Shown here piece after piece: positions 13,709 to 21,632 of a stretch of 37,448 nt of DNA. Made by a program: the position numbers and the translations under genes. The notes beneath the pieces are model-generated. The model saw only the letters and a program-made list of their open reading frames with translations, was not told where the DNA came from and did not search any database. How positions within the stretch are numbered: position 1 is the stretch's first letter; the number at the start of each line of letters is the position of its first letter. This DNA comes from Gemmataceae bacterium (GTDB lineage Bacteria; Planctomycetota; Planctomycetia; Gemmatales; Gemmataceae): the NCBI GenBank assembly GCA_009691845.1, contig SIAJ01000054.1, forward strand, positions 1 through 37,448, written 5' to 3'.

Positions 13709-14629
13709 ATGTCGTTCGCTGCACCGCTTCTGATCCTTGCTGCCAGCCTGGCTGCTCCCGCACCGCTCAAACCGAGAGATCCCTGGATCGGCGTTCCCAT
13801 CTGTGTCAAGTCTGGCAGCCCTGAGACCTATCGCCGGCTGGATAATGGCACCTTCGAGTTGGCCCCTGTGGCGATGCGTTACCTCGATGTCCGCGTGGTC
13901 GATGAACAGGGAGACTTCGTTGCCGTCCAGCACGACGATACTGTGTTCTGGATCAAGAAAGAGGCAGCACTCCGCCCACGCGATGCGATCAACCACTATA
14001 CGGAATTGATCGACAAGAACCCCAAGGACGAACGGGCGATTTCTTGCCGCTGCTGGGCTTACATGGCCATCAACGAACTCGATCGAGCCCTGAAAGACGG
14101 CGAGGAGGCCGTTCGCTTGAATCCACGCAGTCCTGCCTGGCGAAACAATCGTGGCGAGGCATTCATCAAGCGCAAGGAGTACGACAAGGCGATTGCCGAG
14201 TTCAGCTCGCTGCTGGATGAATTCCCTGGCTACTTCTACGCCCTCTTCAATCGCAGCGAGGCCTACCTGCGTAGCCGACAGTTCGACAAGGCACTCAAAG
14301 ACGTTGAGCAGGCGCTGGTGAACGAGTCCAAAGTTCCCGGACTGTACATGAACCTGGCTCGCGTCTATGCCACCGCCCCGGACGCAAAACTGCGTGATGG
14401 CAAGAAGGCCCTCGAGAGCGCCAAGAAAGCGGTCGAAATGATCAAGTACCGCGATGGCCGCTTTCTCGACACGCTCGCGGCTGCCTATGCCGAGACTGGC
14501 GACTTCGACAAGGCCCTCGAAACGCAGCAGAAGGCGCTCGACGATCCCGACTTCATGCGCGACGATGGCGAGGGTGCCCGGAAACGTCTCAAACTCTATC
14601 GCGAGAAGAAGCCGTTTCGGGATGAATAG
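13709..14629 (+). CDS. Exported TPR-repeat protein
   Basis: 306 residues. An N-terminal signal peptide is likely (about 1-18, ending APA). Residues 25-95 form a small beta-rich part (YLDVRVVDEQGDFVAVQHDD, then TVFWIKKEAAL) resembling an SH3-like fold, but no family is certain. From about residue 100 four or more tetratricopeptide repeats follow, for example AISCRCWAYMAINELDRALK, AWRNNRGEAFIKRKEYDKAI and DTLAAAYAETGDFDKALETQ. TPRs are protein-binding scaffolds; a periplasmic assembly or binding role is possible but unproven. ATG 13709 follows TGAGGGATTCTC. Divergent from valS and followed by a large inverted repeat, so probably its own transcription unit. Confidence 0.8.
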   Translation: MSFAAPLLILAASLAAPAPLKPRDPWIGVPICVKSGSPETYRRLDNGTFELAPVAMRYLDVRVVDEQGDFVAVQHDDTVFWIKKEAALRPRDAINHYTELIDKNPKDERAISCRCWAYMAINELDRALKDGEEAVRLNPRSPAWRNNRGEAFIKRKEYDKAIAEFSSLLDEFPGYFYALFNRSEAYLRSRQFDKALKDVEQALVNESKVPGLYMNLARVYATAPDAKLRDGKKALESAKKAVEMIKYRDGRFLDTLAAAYAETGDFDKALETQQKALDDPDFMRDDGEGARKRLKLYREKKPFRDE

Positions 14630-14661
14630 CCTTTGAGAAGATCAGAAGCTGAAAGACACTT

Positions 14662-14756
14662 GAACACTAATCTTCACTGATCCACACTAATTCAGGCAAA
14701 GAGACCAGGTGACTCTCTTTCCAACTATTAGTGTGGATCAGTGAAGATTAGTGTTC
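14662..14756. repeat. Perfect 30-bp inverted repeat with nested stem
   Basis: The arm 14662-14691 is the exact complement of 14727-14756. The 35-base loop between them holds a further short stem (AAAGAGA and TCTCTTT, 14698-14720). Such a structure could form a cruciform or a very stable RNA hairpin. It fills nearly all of the space between the TPR gene and recO and may end transcription from the former. The arms contain no transposase gene or obvious target duplication. Confidence 0.92.
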
Positions 14757-14786
14757 TGAGTTTTCAGTCTGCCCCACGGAGCTAAA

Positions 14787-15503
14787 ATGGCCGCCGAGAA
14801 AGCTGTTGGCCTCGTCGTTCGCACGCACGATTGGAGCGAGACCAGCCGCATTGCGACCATTTGGACGCGGGAATTTGGCAAGGTGCGCGTTCTGGCGAAA
14901 GGCGGTCGGCGTTTGAAGTCGAGCTTCGAGGTCGCCCTTGACCTGCTGACGGTCTGTAGTATTGTCCTCCTCCGCAAGTCATCAGGCGGGCTGGACATCC
15001 TGACGGAAGCACGGGTGGATGAACGTTTCGCCGGCTTGAAGAAAGACCTGCGGGCGTTGTATGGCGGCTACTACATTGCCGAGTTGCTCGGTGAAGGCAC
15101 ACAAGAATACGATCCGCATCCGGCCTTGTACGATCGTTCGCTGGAAACCATGCGAAAGCTCTCGGCCGGCGGTGAAGTGAATGGGCTGATCTCGGGATAC
15201 GAGTTAGGTTGGCTCGACGAATTGGGTCTGCGGCCGGTTTTGGAGCAATGTGCGGTTTGTGAGACATCGGTCCCCGATGCGGAGCGAGTGATTTTCAGTG
15301 CGCTTGCGGGGGGCCTGGTCTGTGAGAACTGTGCGTCGACGCAACGCGATCGACGTTTGTTGAGCCGGGCCGGATTAGAAACACTGCGGGAACTAGCCGC
15401 GGGTGGGTTGCCGAAGGTGACTGCGGAAGTCCGGCAACTATTGGGGCATGTGGTTTCGACCGCGCTCGGTCGCCGGCCACGGTTATTGAGTTACTTGAAC
15501 TAA
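14787..15503 (+). CDS. recO: DNA repair protein RecO
   Basis: 238 residues, normal for RecO. The N-terminal OB-fold part shows KAVGLVVRTHDWSETSRIAT, then FGKVRVLAKGGRR. The C-terminal helical part carries a four-cysteine zinc site: Cys155, Cys158, Cys179 and Cys182 (EQCAVCE ... GLVCENC). RecO works with RecR/RecF to load RecA on single-stranded gaps and to anneal strands. ATG 14787 has CGGAG six bases upstream. The next gene starts 95 bp later on the same strand, so co-transcription with the BamD-like gene is possible but not certain. Confidence 0.92.
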   Translation: MAAEKAVGLVVRTHDWSETSRIATIWTREFGKVRVLAKGGRRLKSSFEVALDLLTVCSIVLLRKSSGGLDILTEARVDERFAGLKKDLRALYGGYYIAELLGEGTQEYDPHPALYDRSLETMRKLSAGGEVNGLISGYELGWLDELGLRPVLEQCAVCETSVPDAERVIFSALAGGLVCENCASTQRDRRLLSRAGLETLRELAAGGLPKVTAEVRQLLGHVVSTALGRRPRLLSYLN

Positions 15504-15598
15504 GGCGGGCTGAGCGACGTGGGTCGCCGGGTTAAGAGTTCGGTGCTTAAACGAACTCGGCTCGCTGTGTGTTTCGATAGGACCAGGGGAAGGTCGCC

Positions 15599-16855
15599 AT
15601 GCGTCACGGACGAACGGGCTACCGATGGCCGATTGTCGGCTTGGTCCTCATTTTGGCGGGCTGCACGTCCACACGCGCCAAACGGCCACCAGCCGATTCA
15701 TCGAAAAACGGCATCGTACAGGCCAGCGGCAAGGAAATCATGCCGGGCTCGCTGCTTCAGCACGACGGTCTCGTCGCTGCGGAAGCTGCGTATCGCCGCG
15801 AGGAATTTAGCAAAGCGGGCGAGATGTTCGCGGAGATCGCGGACGATACCAAGAACCGCCCGGAAGTTGCCGAGCGTGCCCGCTTCTATCAGGCGGAGTG
15901 CCTGCGTCGCGAAGGGTATCATCCCAAGGCCGTAGACACTTACCACAAACTACTTCAGGATTTCCCGGCCGGGCTATATCGCGAACAAGCGGTCGGGCAG
16001 ATGTACACGATTGCCAGCGATTGGCTGAAGCCGGCGGGAATCGAGATCGCGAACCTCGACAAGCCGGCCAAGGAACGCCAGGAAAAGAGCTGGACGGACA
16101 GCATCATTCTCGCGAACTTCGATCGCAACATGCCGACCTTCGACAGCGAAGGTCGAGCCTTGAAGACACTGGATCGCGTATTCCAAAGCGACCCGAACGG
16201 CCCGTATGCGGATAAGGCCCTGTTCATGCTCGGCCGAGTTCACTTCCACCGCGAGAACTTCAAGGAAGCGGCCCCGTACTTCCAGACACTGGCGGAAACC
16301 TACGAACGAAGTCCGCTGCGTGACGAAGCTCTCATGATGGCGATCATCGCCAAGAACAACAGTGCCGGCGGCCCGCAGTACGACGGCAAGGATCAGGCCG
16401 AGGCCATGCGGATGATTAACTCCGCGAAGGCGTCCAGCCCGGCTCTCAATCAGAAACAGGGTGGCAAGTTCCTGGACGAGCAAGCGATTATGGTTCGCTA
16501 CCAGCAGGCGGAAAAAGATTTCGAAACGGCCGAGTTCTATCGCCGCACGGGTCATCCGGGTTCGGCCTGGTTCTACTACGAGTTGGTCCTTCGCCGCTAT
16601 CCGGGCATCAAGCCGTTCGCCGAACAGGCAGCCGCCCGGCAGAAAGAACTGAATGCCGAGTTGAACGAGGTGAAGAACCCGACCACGATGGGGTCGACCC
16701 GGCGATTCTGGAAACACTACGTCCTCGGCCACGAGCTCCCGTCCGTGAAGAATACTCCCGAGGTGAGCAGCACGGAGTTGAAGGACCTTCCCGCACCGCG
16801 GCTGACCGAGGGGCCCGCCAAGGAACTGGTGCCTGCGGAAGTTCGGCCGAGGTAG
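15599..16855 (+). CDS. BamD-like outer-membrane assembly lipoprotein with TPRs
   Basis: 418 residues. A lipoprotein signal ends in LAGC with Cys22 as the lipid-anchored residue. The mature part has TPR-like helical repeats of the YfiO/BamD kind: SKAGEMFAEIADDTKNRPEV, RARFYQAECLRREGYHPKAV, YADKALFMLGRVHFHRENFK and EDFETAEFYRRTGHPGSAW-like stretches. BamD is the essential lipoprotein partner of BamA in inserting beta-barrel proteins into the outer membrane. This protein is longer than E. coli BamD (about 245), with an added linker of about 60 residues near 130-190 and a C-terminal tail. The next gene encodes an LptE-like lipoprotein, which supports an outer-membrane role. ATG 15599 follows GGGGAAGGTCGCC. 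Confidence 0.8.
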   Translation: MRHGRTGYRWPIVGLVLILAGCTSTRAKRPPADSSKNGIVQASGKEIMPGSLLQHDGLVAAEAAYRREEFSKAGEMFAEIADDTKNRPEVAERARFYQAECLRREGYHPKAVDTYHKLLQDFPAGLYREQAVGQMYTIASDWLKPAGIEIANLDKPAKERQEKSWTDSIILANFDRNMPTFDSEGRALKTLDRVFQSDPNGPYADKALFMLGRVHFHRENFKEAAPYFQTLAETYERSPLRDEALMMAIIAKNNSAGGPQYDGKDQAEAMRMINSAKASSPALNQKQGGKFLDEQAIMVRYQQAEKDFETAEFYRRTGHPGSAWFYYELVLRRYPGIKPFAEQAAARQKELNAELNEVKNPTTMGSTRRFWKHYVLGHELPSVKNTPEVSSTELKDLPAPRLTEGPAKELVPAEVRPR

Positions 16856-16857
16856 AA

Positions 16858-16917
16858 AGTAGCCCGCACACTCTGTGTGCGGGAGGTCGGCACACGGAGT
16901 GTGCCAGCTACTTTGGA
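16858..16917. repeat. Double-hairpin palindromic repeat, copy 1
   Basis: An outer stem AGTAG (16858-16862) and CTACT (16908-16912) encloses two hairpins: CCCGCACAC/GTGTGCGGG (16863-16883, loop TCT) and GGCACAC/GTGTGCC (16889-16905, loop GGA). The paired form is a three-way junction. A tail CTTTGGAA follows. The element fills almost the whole 67-bp gap between the BamD-like and LptE-like genes, ending a few bases before the latter's ATG. Confidence 0.9.
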
Positions 16918-16922
16918 AATCC

Positions 16923-17579
16923 ATGACCCACCATACGAACGATCGACCGCTCTCCCGCCGACAGGCAATGACCTTGCTGTTCGGCGGCACTGCGGCCATC
17001 GCAACCGGGTGCAAAAGCTTCGGACTGCTCGGATATTCGACCACGCCCAACTACGATCCCGGCATCAGCACCGTTTATGTGCCGATATTCAAGTGCAGGA
17101 TGCTGGAAACGTCCACTTTCCGCGGTATCGAATTCACGATGACCCGTGCGACGATCGATGCGATCGAATCCAAGACGCCGATGAAAGTGCTCAGCGATCC
17201 GAACGGGGCCGACACGGAATTGCAAGGGACCGTCATCGGCGTCACCAAGCTGCTGACGAATCGAACTCCCTTCAATGAAATTCGCGAAGTGGCGATCTAC
17301 TTGTACGTGGAAGTCGTCTGGCACGACTTGCGGCCTGGCAACGAAGGCAAGGTTCTTACGAACCCCAGGCAACGGCATGGGGCCAATCCATCGATCAATG
17401 TTCAGTTCGATCCCAGCATTCCCGTGATCGCCCCTGGTCCGGAAAAGCCCCAGGCCGTGCAACTGAGCAGCGTGGGCCGGGCCATTCCCGAACTCGGCGA
17501 GACAATCACGACCGGCCTGCAAATGGCGATCGACCGCATGGCCGTGAATATCGTCTCCGCGATGGAACAACCTTGGTAA
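16923..17579 (+). CDS. LptE-like LPS-assembly lipoprotein
   Basis: 218 residues from ATG 16923. The N-terminus has a twin-arginine-like motif (LSRRQAMTLLFGG, residues 10-22) and a lipobox IATGC with Cys30, so it may be a lipoprotein exported by Tat or Sec. The mature part fits the LptE/RlpB pattern: YVPIFKCRMLETSTFRGIEF, then TELQGTVIGVTKLLTNRT and IREVAIYLYVEVVWHDLR, as in LptE chains. LptE plugs LptD and helps deliver lipopolysaccharide to the cell surface. No lptD is in the window. The residues ending the gene (MAVNIVSAMEQPW) match the amphipathic C-terminal helix of the family. Neighbouring bamD-like gene upstream; the only space between them is a palindromic repeat. Confidence 0.78.
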   Translation: MTHHTNDRPLSRRQAMTLLFGGTAAIATGCKSFGLLGYSTTPNYDPGISTVYVPIFKCRMLETSTFRGIEFTMTRATIDAIESKTPMKVLSDPNGADTELQGTVIGVTKLLTNRTPFNEIREVAIYLYVEVVWHDLRPGNEGKVLTNPRQRHGANPSINVQFDPSIPVIAPGPEKPQAVQLSSVGRAIPELGETITTGLQMAIDRMAVNIVSAMEQPW

Positions 17580-17588
17580 GTAGTTGGT

Positions 17589-17656
17589 AATTGAAAATTG
17601 AGAATGGACAGAACCTGTAAAAAAGACTCTCCACTGTCAATTATCAATCATCAATT
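17589..17656. repeat. Imperfect 23-bp inverted repeat abutting the folP start
   Basis: The arm 17589-17611 pairs with 17634-17656 at 19 of 23 positions; both are AT-rich (AATTGAAAATTGAGAATGG type). The right arm ends at the base before the folP ATG (17657). No Shine-Dalgarno sequence fits between, so the repeat seems to have replaced the leader. Confidence 0.8.
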
Positions 17657-18493
17657 ATGCTCTGGTCCTTCCGCAATCATCAAGTCCAGATCGGCCCTCG
17701 ACCCCTGGTCATGGGCATCGTGAACGTCACCCCCGATAGCTTTTCGGATGGCGGGCGATTCCTCGCGACCGATGCTGCCATCGAACATGCGTTGAAACTG
17801 GTGGCCGAAGGGGCGGACATTCTCGACATTGGCGGCGAGTCCAGTCGGCCGGGGGCAACAGCCGTTTCGGCCGAAGAGGAATTGGCCCGCGTGCTTCCCG
17901 TGATTCGCGGGCTTGCTGCCAAGACAAGTGTGCCGATCTCCGTAGACACAACCAAGGCCGAGGTGGCTCGCCAGGCGCTGGAGGCCGGGGCCGCGATCAT
18001 CAACGACATCTCGGCCGGGCTGGGCGATCCAGAGATGTTGAACGTGGTTCGAGACGCAAAAGCCGGCTTCGTGCTGATGCACATGCAAGGCACGCCACAA
18101 ACGATGCAGCAGAATCCGACTTATGCCGATGTCGTTCGCGAAGTACGCAGGTTCTTGAGGGGACGTCTGGACGCCTGCGTCACTGCGGGAATTTCGGAGG
18201 AGTGCATCGTGCTCGATCCAGGCATTGGCTTCGGCAAATCGCATGAGCACAACCTCGCACTCCTCAGGCATCTCGAGGCACTGGCCCCTCTGGACCGCCC
18301 TGTTCTGCTTGGCATCTCACGCAAGGGAATCTTGAAGCAGATCACCGGCCGGGAACGCCACGAACGGCTCGCCGGTTCGTTGGCAGTGGCGTGCTATTGT
18401 GCCGCCCGAGGAACCGCACAGATTCTTCGCGTCCACGATGTGGCGGAGACGGCGGACGCGGCAAAGGTGATTGGGGCGATTGCTTCTCTCTAA
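17657..18493 (+). CDS. folP: Dihydropteroate synthase
   Basis: 278 residues, normal for the family. All hallmark loops of the TIM barrel are present: PLVMGIVNVTPDSFSDGGRF (19-38), DILDIGGESSRPGA (about 55-68), PISVDTTKAEVARQAL, IINDISAGLGDP, FVLMHMQGTPQTMQ, and LDPGIGFGKSHEHNL near 194-208. The enzyme joins p-aminobenzoate to hydroxymethyl-dihydropterin diphosphate in folate synthesis and is the sulfonamide target. No other folate gene is adjacent. The ATG directly follows a repeat arm and has no visible ribosome site; the N-terminus MLWSFRNHQVQIGPRP still fits the family length, so the start is kept. Confidence 0.96.
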   Translation: MLWSFRNHQVQIGPRPLVMGIVNVTPDSFSDGGRFLATDAAIEHALKLVAEGADILDIGGESSRPGATAVSAEEELARVLPVIRGLAAKTSVPISVDTTKAEVARQALEAGAAIINDISAGLGDPEMLNVVRDAKAGFVLMHMQGTPQTMQQNPTYADVVREVRRFLRGRLDACVTAGISEECIVLDPGIGFGKSHEHNLALLRHLEALAPLDRPVLLGISRKGILKQITGRERHERLAGSLAVACYCAARGTAQILRVHDVAETADAAKVIGAIASL

Positions 18494-18529
18494 TCCAGCC
18501 CAGTTTCGTTCATGCATCGTCGAAATTGG

Positions 18530-18580
18530 ACAGACCAGAGGTCCGTCCCCACGATTCGTGGGAACGGACCTCTGGTCTGT
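18530..18580. repeat. 17-bp perfect inverted repeat upstream of proA
   Basis: The arm ACAGACCAGAGGTCCGT (18530-18546) is the exact complement of 18564-18580. The loop side continues pairing as CCCAC/GTGGG with one bulge. It lies between folP and proA, 45 bp before the proA ATG, and could end folP transcription or affect proA. Confidence 0.9.
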
Positions 18581-18625
18581 TCGTGCTGCTACAATGGCAA
18601 GTCGAACCGTCGCGAGGACATTCCC

Positions 18626-19888
18626 ATGAAGATGAACCAATCTCTCTCCGAATCCTGCCGCGAGATCGCTGTGCGGGCCCGCCGTGCCTCAGACGGTCTG
18701 GCGACCGTCCATCGAGATCGCAAGGATCGCTGGCTGCTTCAATCGGCCGCGGCACTGCTCACGCTGTCCGAGGCAATCCTGGCTGCCAATACTCGCGACA
18801 TGGAGGCGGCCACGGACCTCTCGGCCGCGAATCGCGATCGGCTGTGGCTGACTCCGGAACGGCTTCACGGCATGGCCGAGGGACTGCGACAGGTCGCGGC
18901 CCTACCCGATCCCGTGGGCTTTGTGCGTGAGGGGAGCGTTCGCCCGAACGGGTTGGAAGTGCGAAAAGTCTCGGTTCCGCTCGGCGTGATCTTCTTCTTG
19001 TATGAATCGCGGCCGAATGTCACGGCCGACGCTGCAGCCCTGTGCGTGAAATCGGGCAACGCCGTGATTCTGCGTGGCGGCAAGGAAGCGTTTCACTCCA
19101 ACACGGCGATCTATCGCATCTTGTCAGAACAACTCGCCAAGTGTGGCCTGCCGATCGATGCCGTACAACTTGTGCCCACGCTCGATCGCGATGCCGTTGG
19201 CGAACTGTTGAAGCTCAAGGATCTGATCGACCTGGCGATCCCCCGCGGTGGCGAAAGCCTGATCCGCCGAGTCGTCGCGGAAGCGACCATGCCGGTGCTG
19301 AAACACTACTTGGGAAATTGCCACGTTTACGTGGACCGCGCAGCCGACCTCGACATGGCCGAGCGAATCGTGCTGAATTCGAAGTGCCAACGGCCCGGCG
19401 TATGCAATGCGATGGAAAGCCTATTGATCCATGCGGATATTGCGGCCAAGTTTGTCCCGAGGATTGGGGCAAGTTTACGGGAACGAACAGTGGAGGTGCG
19501 AGGCTGCGAAATCACAAGATCTTACCTACCTTCCGCGCTCCTTGCGACGGAGGCCGACCATGCTGCTGAATTCTGCGATTTAATCGTGTCGATGAAGGTC
19601 GTGTCCGATACAGAGTCGGCGGTCGACCATATTCGCCGCTTTGGTTCGGGACACACCGATGCGATTGTCACCGGGGACTTGAAGGCGGCCCAGTATTTCA
19701 CGGCTCGGGTCGATTCGGCCGCCGTCCTGGTGAATGCGAGCACTCGGTTCAACGATGGGTTTGAGTTGGGCCTCGGTGCGGAAATCGGCATTAGTACCGA
19801 CAAGCTGCACGCTCGCGGGCCCTGCGGATTGAATGAGTTGACCAGTTACAAGTACGTGGTGTACGGCGAAGGCCAGGTGCGCGACTGA
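18626..19888 (+). CDS. proA: Gamma-glutamyl phosphate reductase
   Basis: 420 residues from ATG 18626 (GAGGA eight bases upstream). The aldehyde-dehydrogenase fold is evident: [51 protein letters not shown], and the catalytic Cys260 in [12 protein letters not shown]. The end has [20 protein letters not shown], standard in ProA. It makes glutamate semialdehyde in proline synthesis from the product of ProB, which is not in this window. A longer frame from 18512 would include the palindromic repeat and is rejected. The next gene begins 21 bp after the stop. Confidence 0.97.
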   Translation: MKMNQSLSESCREIAVRARRASDGLATVHRDRKDRWLLQSAAALLTLSEAILAANTRDMEAATDLSAANRDRLWLTPERLHGMAEGLRQVAALPDPVGFVREGSVRPNGLEVRKVSVPLGVIFFLYESRPNVTADAAALCVKSGNAVILRGGKEAFHSNTAIYRILSEQLAKCGLPIDAVQLVPTLDRDAVGELLKLKDLIDLAIPRGGESLIRRVVAEATMPVLKHYLGNCHVYVDRAADLDMAERIVLNSKCQRPGVCNAMESLLIHADIAAKFVPRIGASLRERTVEVRGCEITRSYLPSALLATEADHAAEFCDLIVSMKVVSDTESAVDHIRRFGSGHTDAIVTGDLKAAQYFTARVDSAAVLVNASTRFNDGFELGLGAEIGISTDKLHARGPCGLNELTSYKYVVYGEGQVRD

Positions 19889-19909
19889 CCTGCCCGCCAG
19901 GGAGCATGG

Positions 19910-21469
19910 ATGTTCTTCATTGCCTTGCTATCGCTCTTCGCCCTGCTTGCCCTGCTAGCGACGGCGCTCATCCTGCGGCAGCGAGTCTGGCAGACAGCAA
20001 AGTCCGTTCAGACGGAATATCTTCCCGCCCCGCACATGTTCGATAAAGTCTCCGAGTCTGACAGCGCCCTCGAAGTCGCCCACGCCACCCGATCCGGCGC
20101 ACTCGCCCTGCATTCCAACTCTTCGCAGCGAGTTCGCCCCGGCCATCGCTGCGTCGAAGAAATTCGCAAACGCTGTCATGCCGATTTCGCGGGAGCGTTG
20201 AACTACCTCGAAGGGCAACTCAATCGCAAGGTTTCCGAGAATCCCCTCGATCAGTCCCGTTACTGGATCGATTTGGCCGGCGGTCTTCGCGGCTTGAATC
20301 TGCACGAATCTCTACCGGGTTTGTTGCGGCGTGCCGACGACGCCTTGGATCTTCCTTTTGGTGAAGGCTATGCCTCCGAGGTTTCGAGCTTCGCGGCCTT
20401 CGCGGAATACCTGCACGATCCGTTGACCCCCGAGGGGCAATCGGCCTTGCGAGTCCTGCGCGTCGCCATGGAAGGCGTGCGCCGGGGCCAGATTCCTGCG
20501 GGGACCTATGCCGACGCGGCCTTTGGTGATGCAGTTCGTCGGCTTTCCGAGTACTGCCCGAACGAAGTGAATCCACGCCTAGTGCTCGTATTCATCGAGG
20601 CCCTGCGGCACAGCCGGCGATCGTTCCACACCTGGGCCGCCTTCCGGGACGACCCAGTTCGCCGACAAACTGTTCGCTGGCAGAACGCATTCCTGAAAGA
20701 CGCGGAACCCGTTCTTCGCGAGTATTTGCACGACATCAGCCGCGATCTGACACGGTTGCTCGAGTCGACGCAGGGCCGCGGCCGGCGCGAGATTCTGATA
20801 GCTCTGTGCGAACTCCAGGCCGACACGGACGACATGGCTCTCACCCTTCTGGGCGATCCTTCGTTCCAGGATCGGGCGGAAGCCTTACACTGTCTGCGCT
20901 GGTCGAAGTCGCCGTTGGCCCCATCTGCGTTATGCGGTATTGCCCGGCACGCCTTGACAGGCGAACGCTCCGCACGCTGGCTGCGTCGCTTGGGAGTAGG
21001 TAAACAGTCGGTGCCAACCGAAGAAGTGTTGGCGACTCTCAAGGGTCTTCGCGGACATCCATCGGACGAAGCGGAACGAGTGCTGTTGCAATACGTCTCT
21101 CGGCCTGAAGCGGGATGGCGGCAGGCGGCTTTCCAAAGCCTGGGCTGGTGGGAACCGACCCGTCGCGACGAGGTGTTGCAGGCTATCCGCGCCGGGAAGC
21201 AAGACGCCAACGCCGATGTGCGTCGTGCGGCGATGGCCGCGGCCGCCCGACTCGGCGAGTGTGCCGCTTTGCAGATGATTCGCGAAACGCTGACCATCGA
21301 GAAGCAGGAAATCGTTCTCGACACGATCCGTTTGTGTGCCTCCGAAGGATTGTCCTGGCTGTGGCCGGAACTCGATGTGCTGACCGAGTCGGACGATTGC
21401 GTTATCGCGGCGGGAGCATGGGAAGCGGTCGAGAACTTGCGCGAACACTTCATGGGGCCGTTGGGCTAG
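19910..21469 (+). CDS. Membrane-anchored HEAT-like repeat protein
   Basis: 519 residues. A single N-terminal membrane segment (about residues 2-22, very rich in Leu and Ala) is followed by a long soluble part. From about residue 270 onwards, helical repeats of about 30-40 residues look HEAT/Armadillo-like: GRREILIALCELQADTDDMA, GWRQAAFQSLGWWEPTRRDE, ADVRRAAMAAAARLGECAAL. The middle part (60-260) is helical without a recognised family. No catalytic motif is seen. Such proteins usually serve as scaffolds; the role here is unknown. ATG 19910 follows CAGGGAGC. It may be co-transcribed with proA (21-bp gap), although no functional link is evident. Confidence 0.7.
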   Translation: MFFIALLSLFALLALLATALILRQRVWQTAKSVQTEYLPAPHMFDKVSESDSALEVAHATRSGALALHSNSSQRVRPGHRCVEEIRKRCHADFAGALNYLEGQLNRKVSENPLDQSRYWIDLAGGLRGLNLHESLPGLLRRADDALDLPFGEGYASEVSSFAAFAEYLHDPLTPEGQSALRVLRVAMEGVRRGQIPAGTYADAAFGDAVRRLSEYCPNEVNPRLVLVFIEALRHSRRSFHTWAAFRDDPVRRQTVRWQNAFLKDAEPVLREYLHDISRDLTRLLESTQGRGRREILIALCELQADTDDMALTLLGDPSFQDRAEALHCLRWSKSPLAPSALCGIARHALTGERSARWLRRLGVGKQSVPTEEVLATLKGLRGHPSDEAERVLLQYVSRPEAGWRQAAFQSLGWWEPTRRDEVLQAIRAGKQDANADVRRAAMAAAARLGECAALQMIRETLTIEKQEIVLDTIRLCASEGLSWLWPELDVLTESDDCVIAAGAWEAVENLREHFMGPLG

Positions 21470-21474
21470 ATGGC

Positions 21475-21551
21475 AGGGTGAGCGAAGGCTTTGCGAAATC
21501 CACCAGACGCCGCGAGGTACATGGTGGGTTTCGCAAAGTCTCCACCACCCT
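21475..21551. repeat. Imperfect inverted repeat (GGTGGGTT...CCACCCTAC type), copy 1
   Basis: The arm 21487-21505 pairs with 21522-21540 at 17 of 19 positions, enclosed by AGGGTG (21475-21480) and CACCCT (21546-21551). A T-run (CATTTTTTG) follows, so it can also act as a terminator for the HEAT gene. The motif ATGGTGGGTT...CCACCCTAC recurs after dnaE at 32621. Confidence 0.8.
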
Positions 21552-21632
21552 ACATTTTTTGAACTCAAGTCCCCCGCACCAATTTGCCGAGGTTGAAGAG
21601 GGGTGTTCCATCCCGACTGGTCGAGGTACGTC

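Noticed and set aside
15974..17050. 358-codon minus-strand frame across the BamD-like and LptE-like genes
   Set aside because: It crosses two well-supported genes and a palindromic repeat, and lacks domain features.
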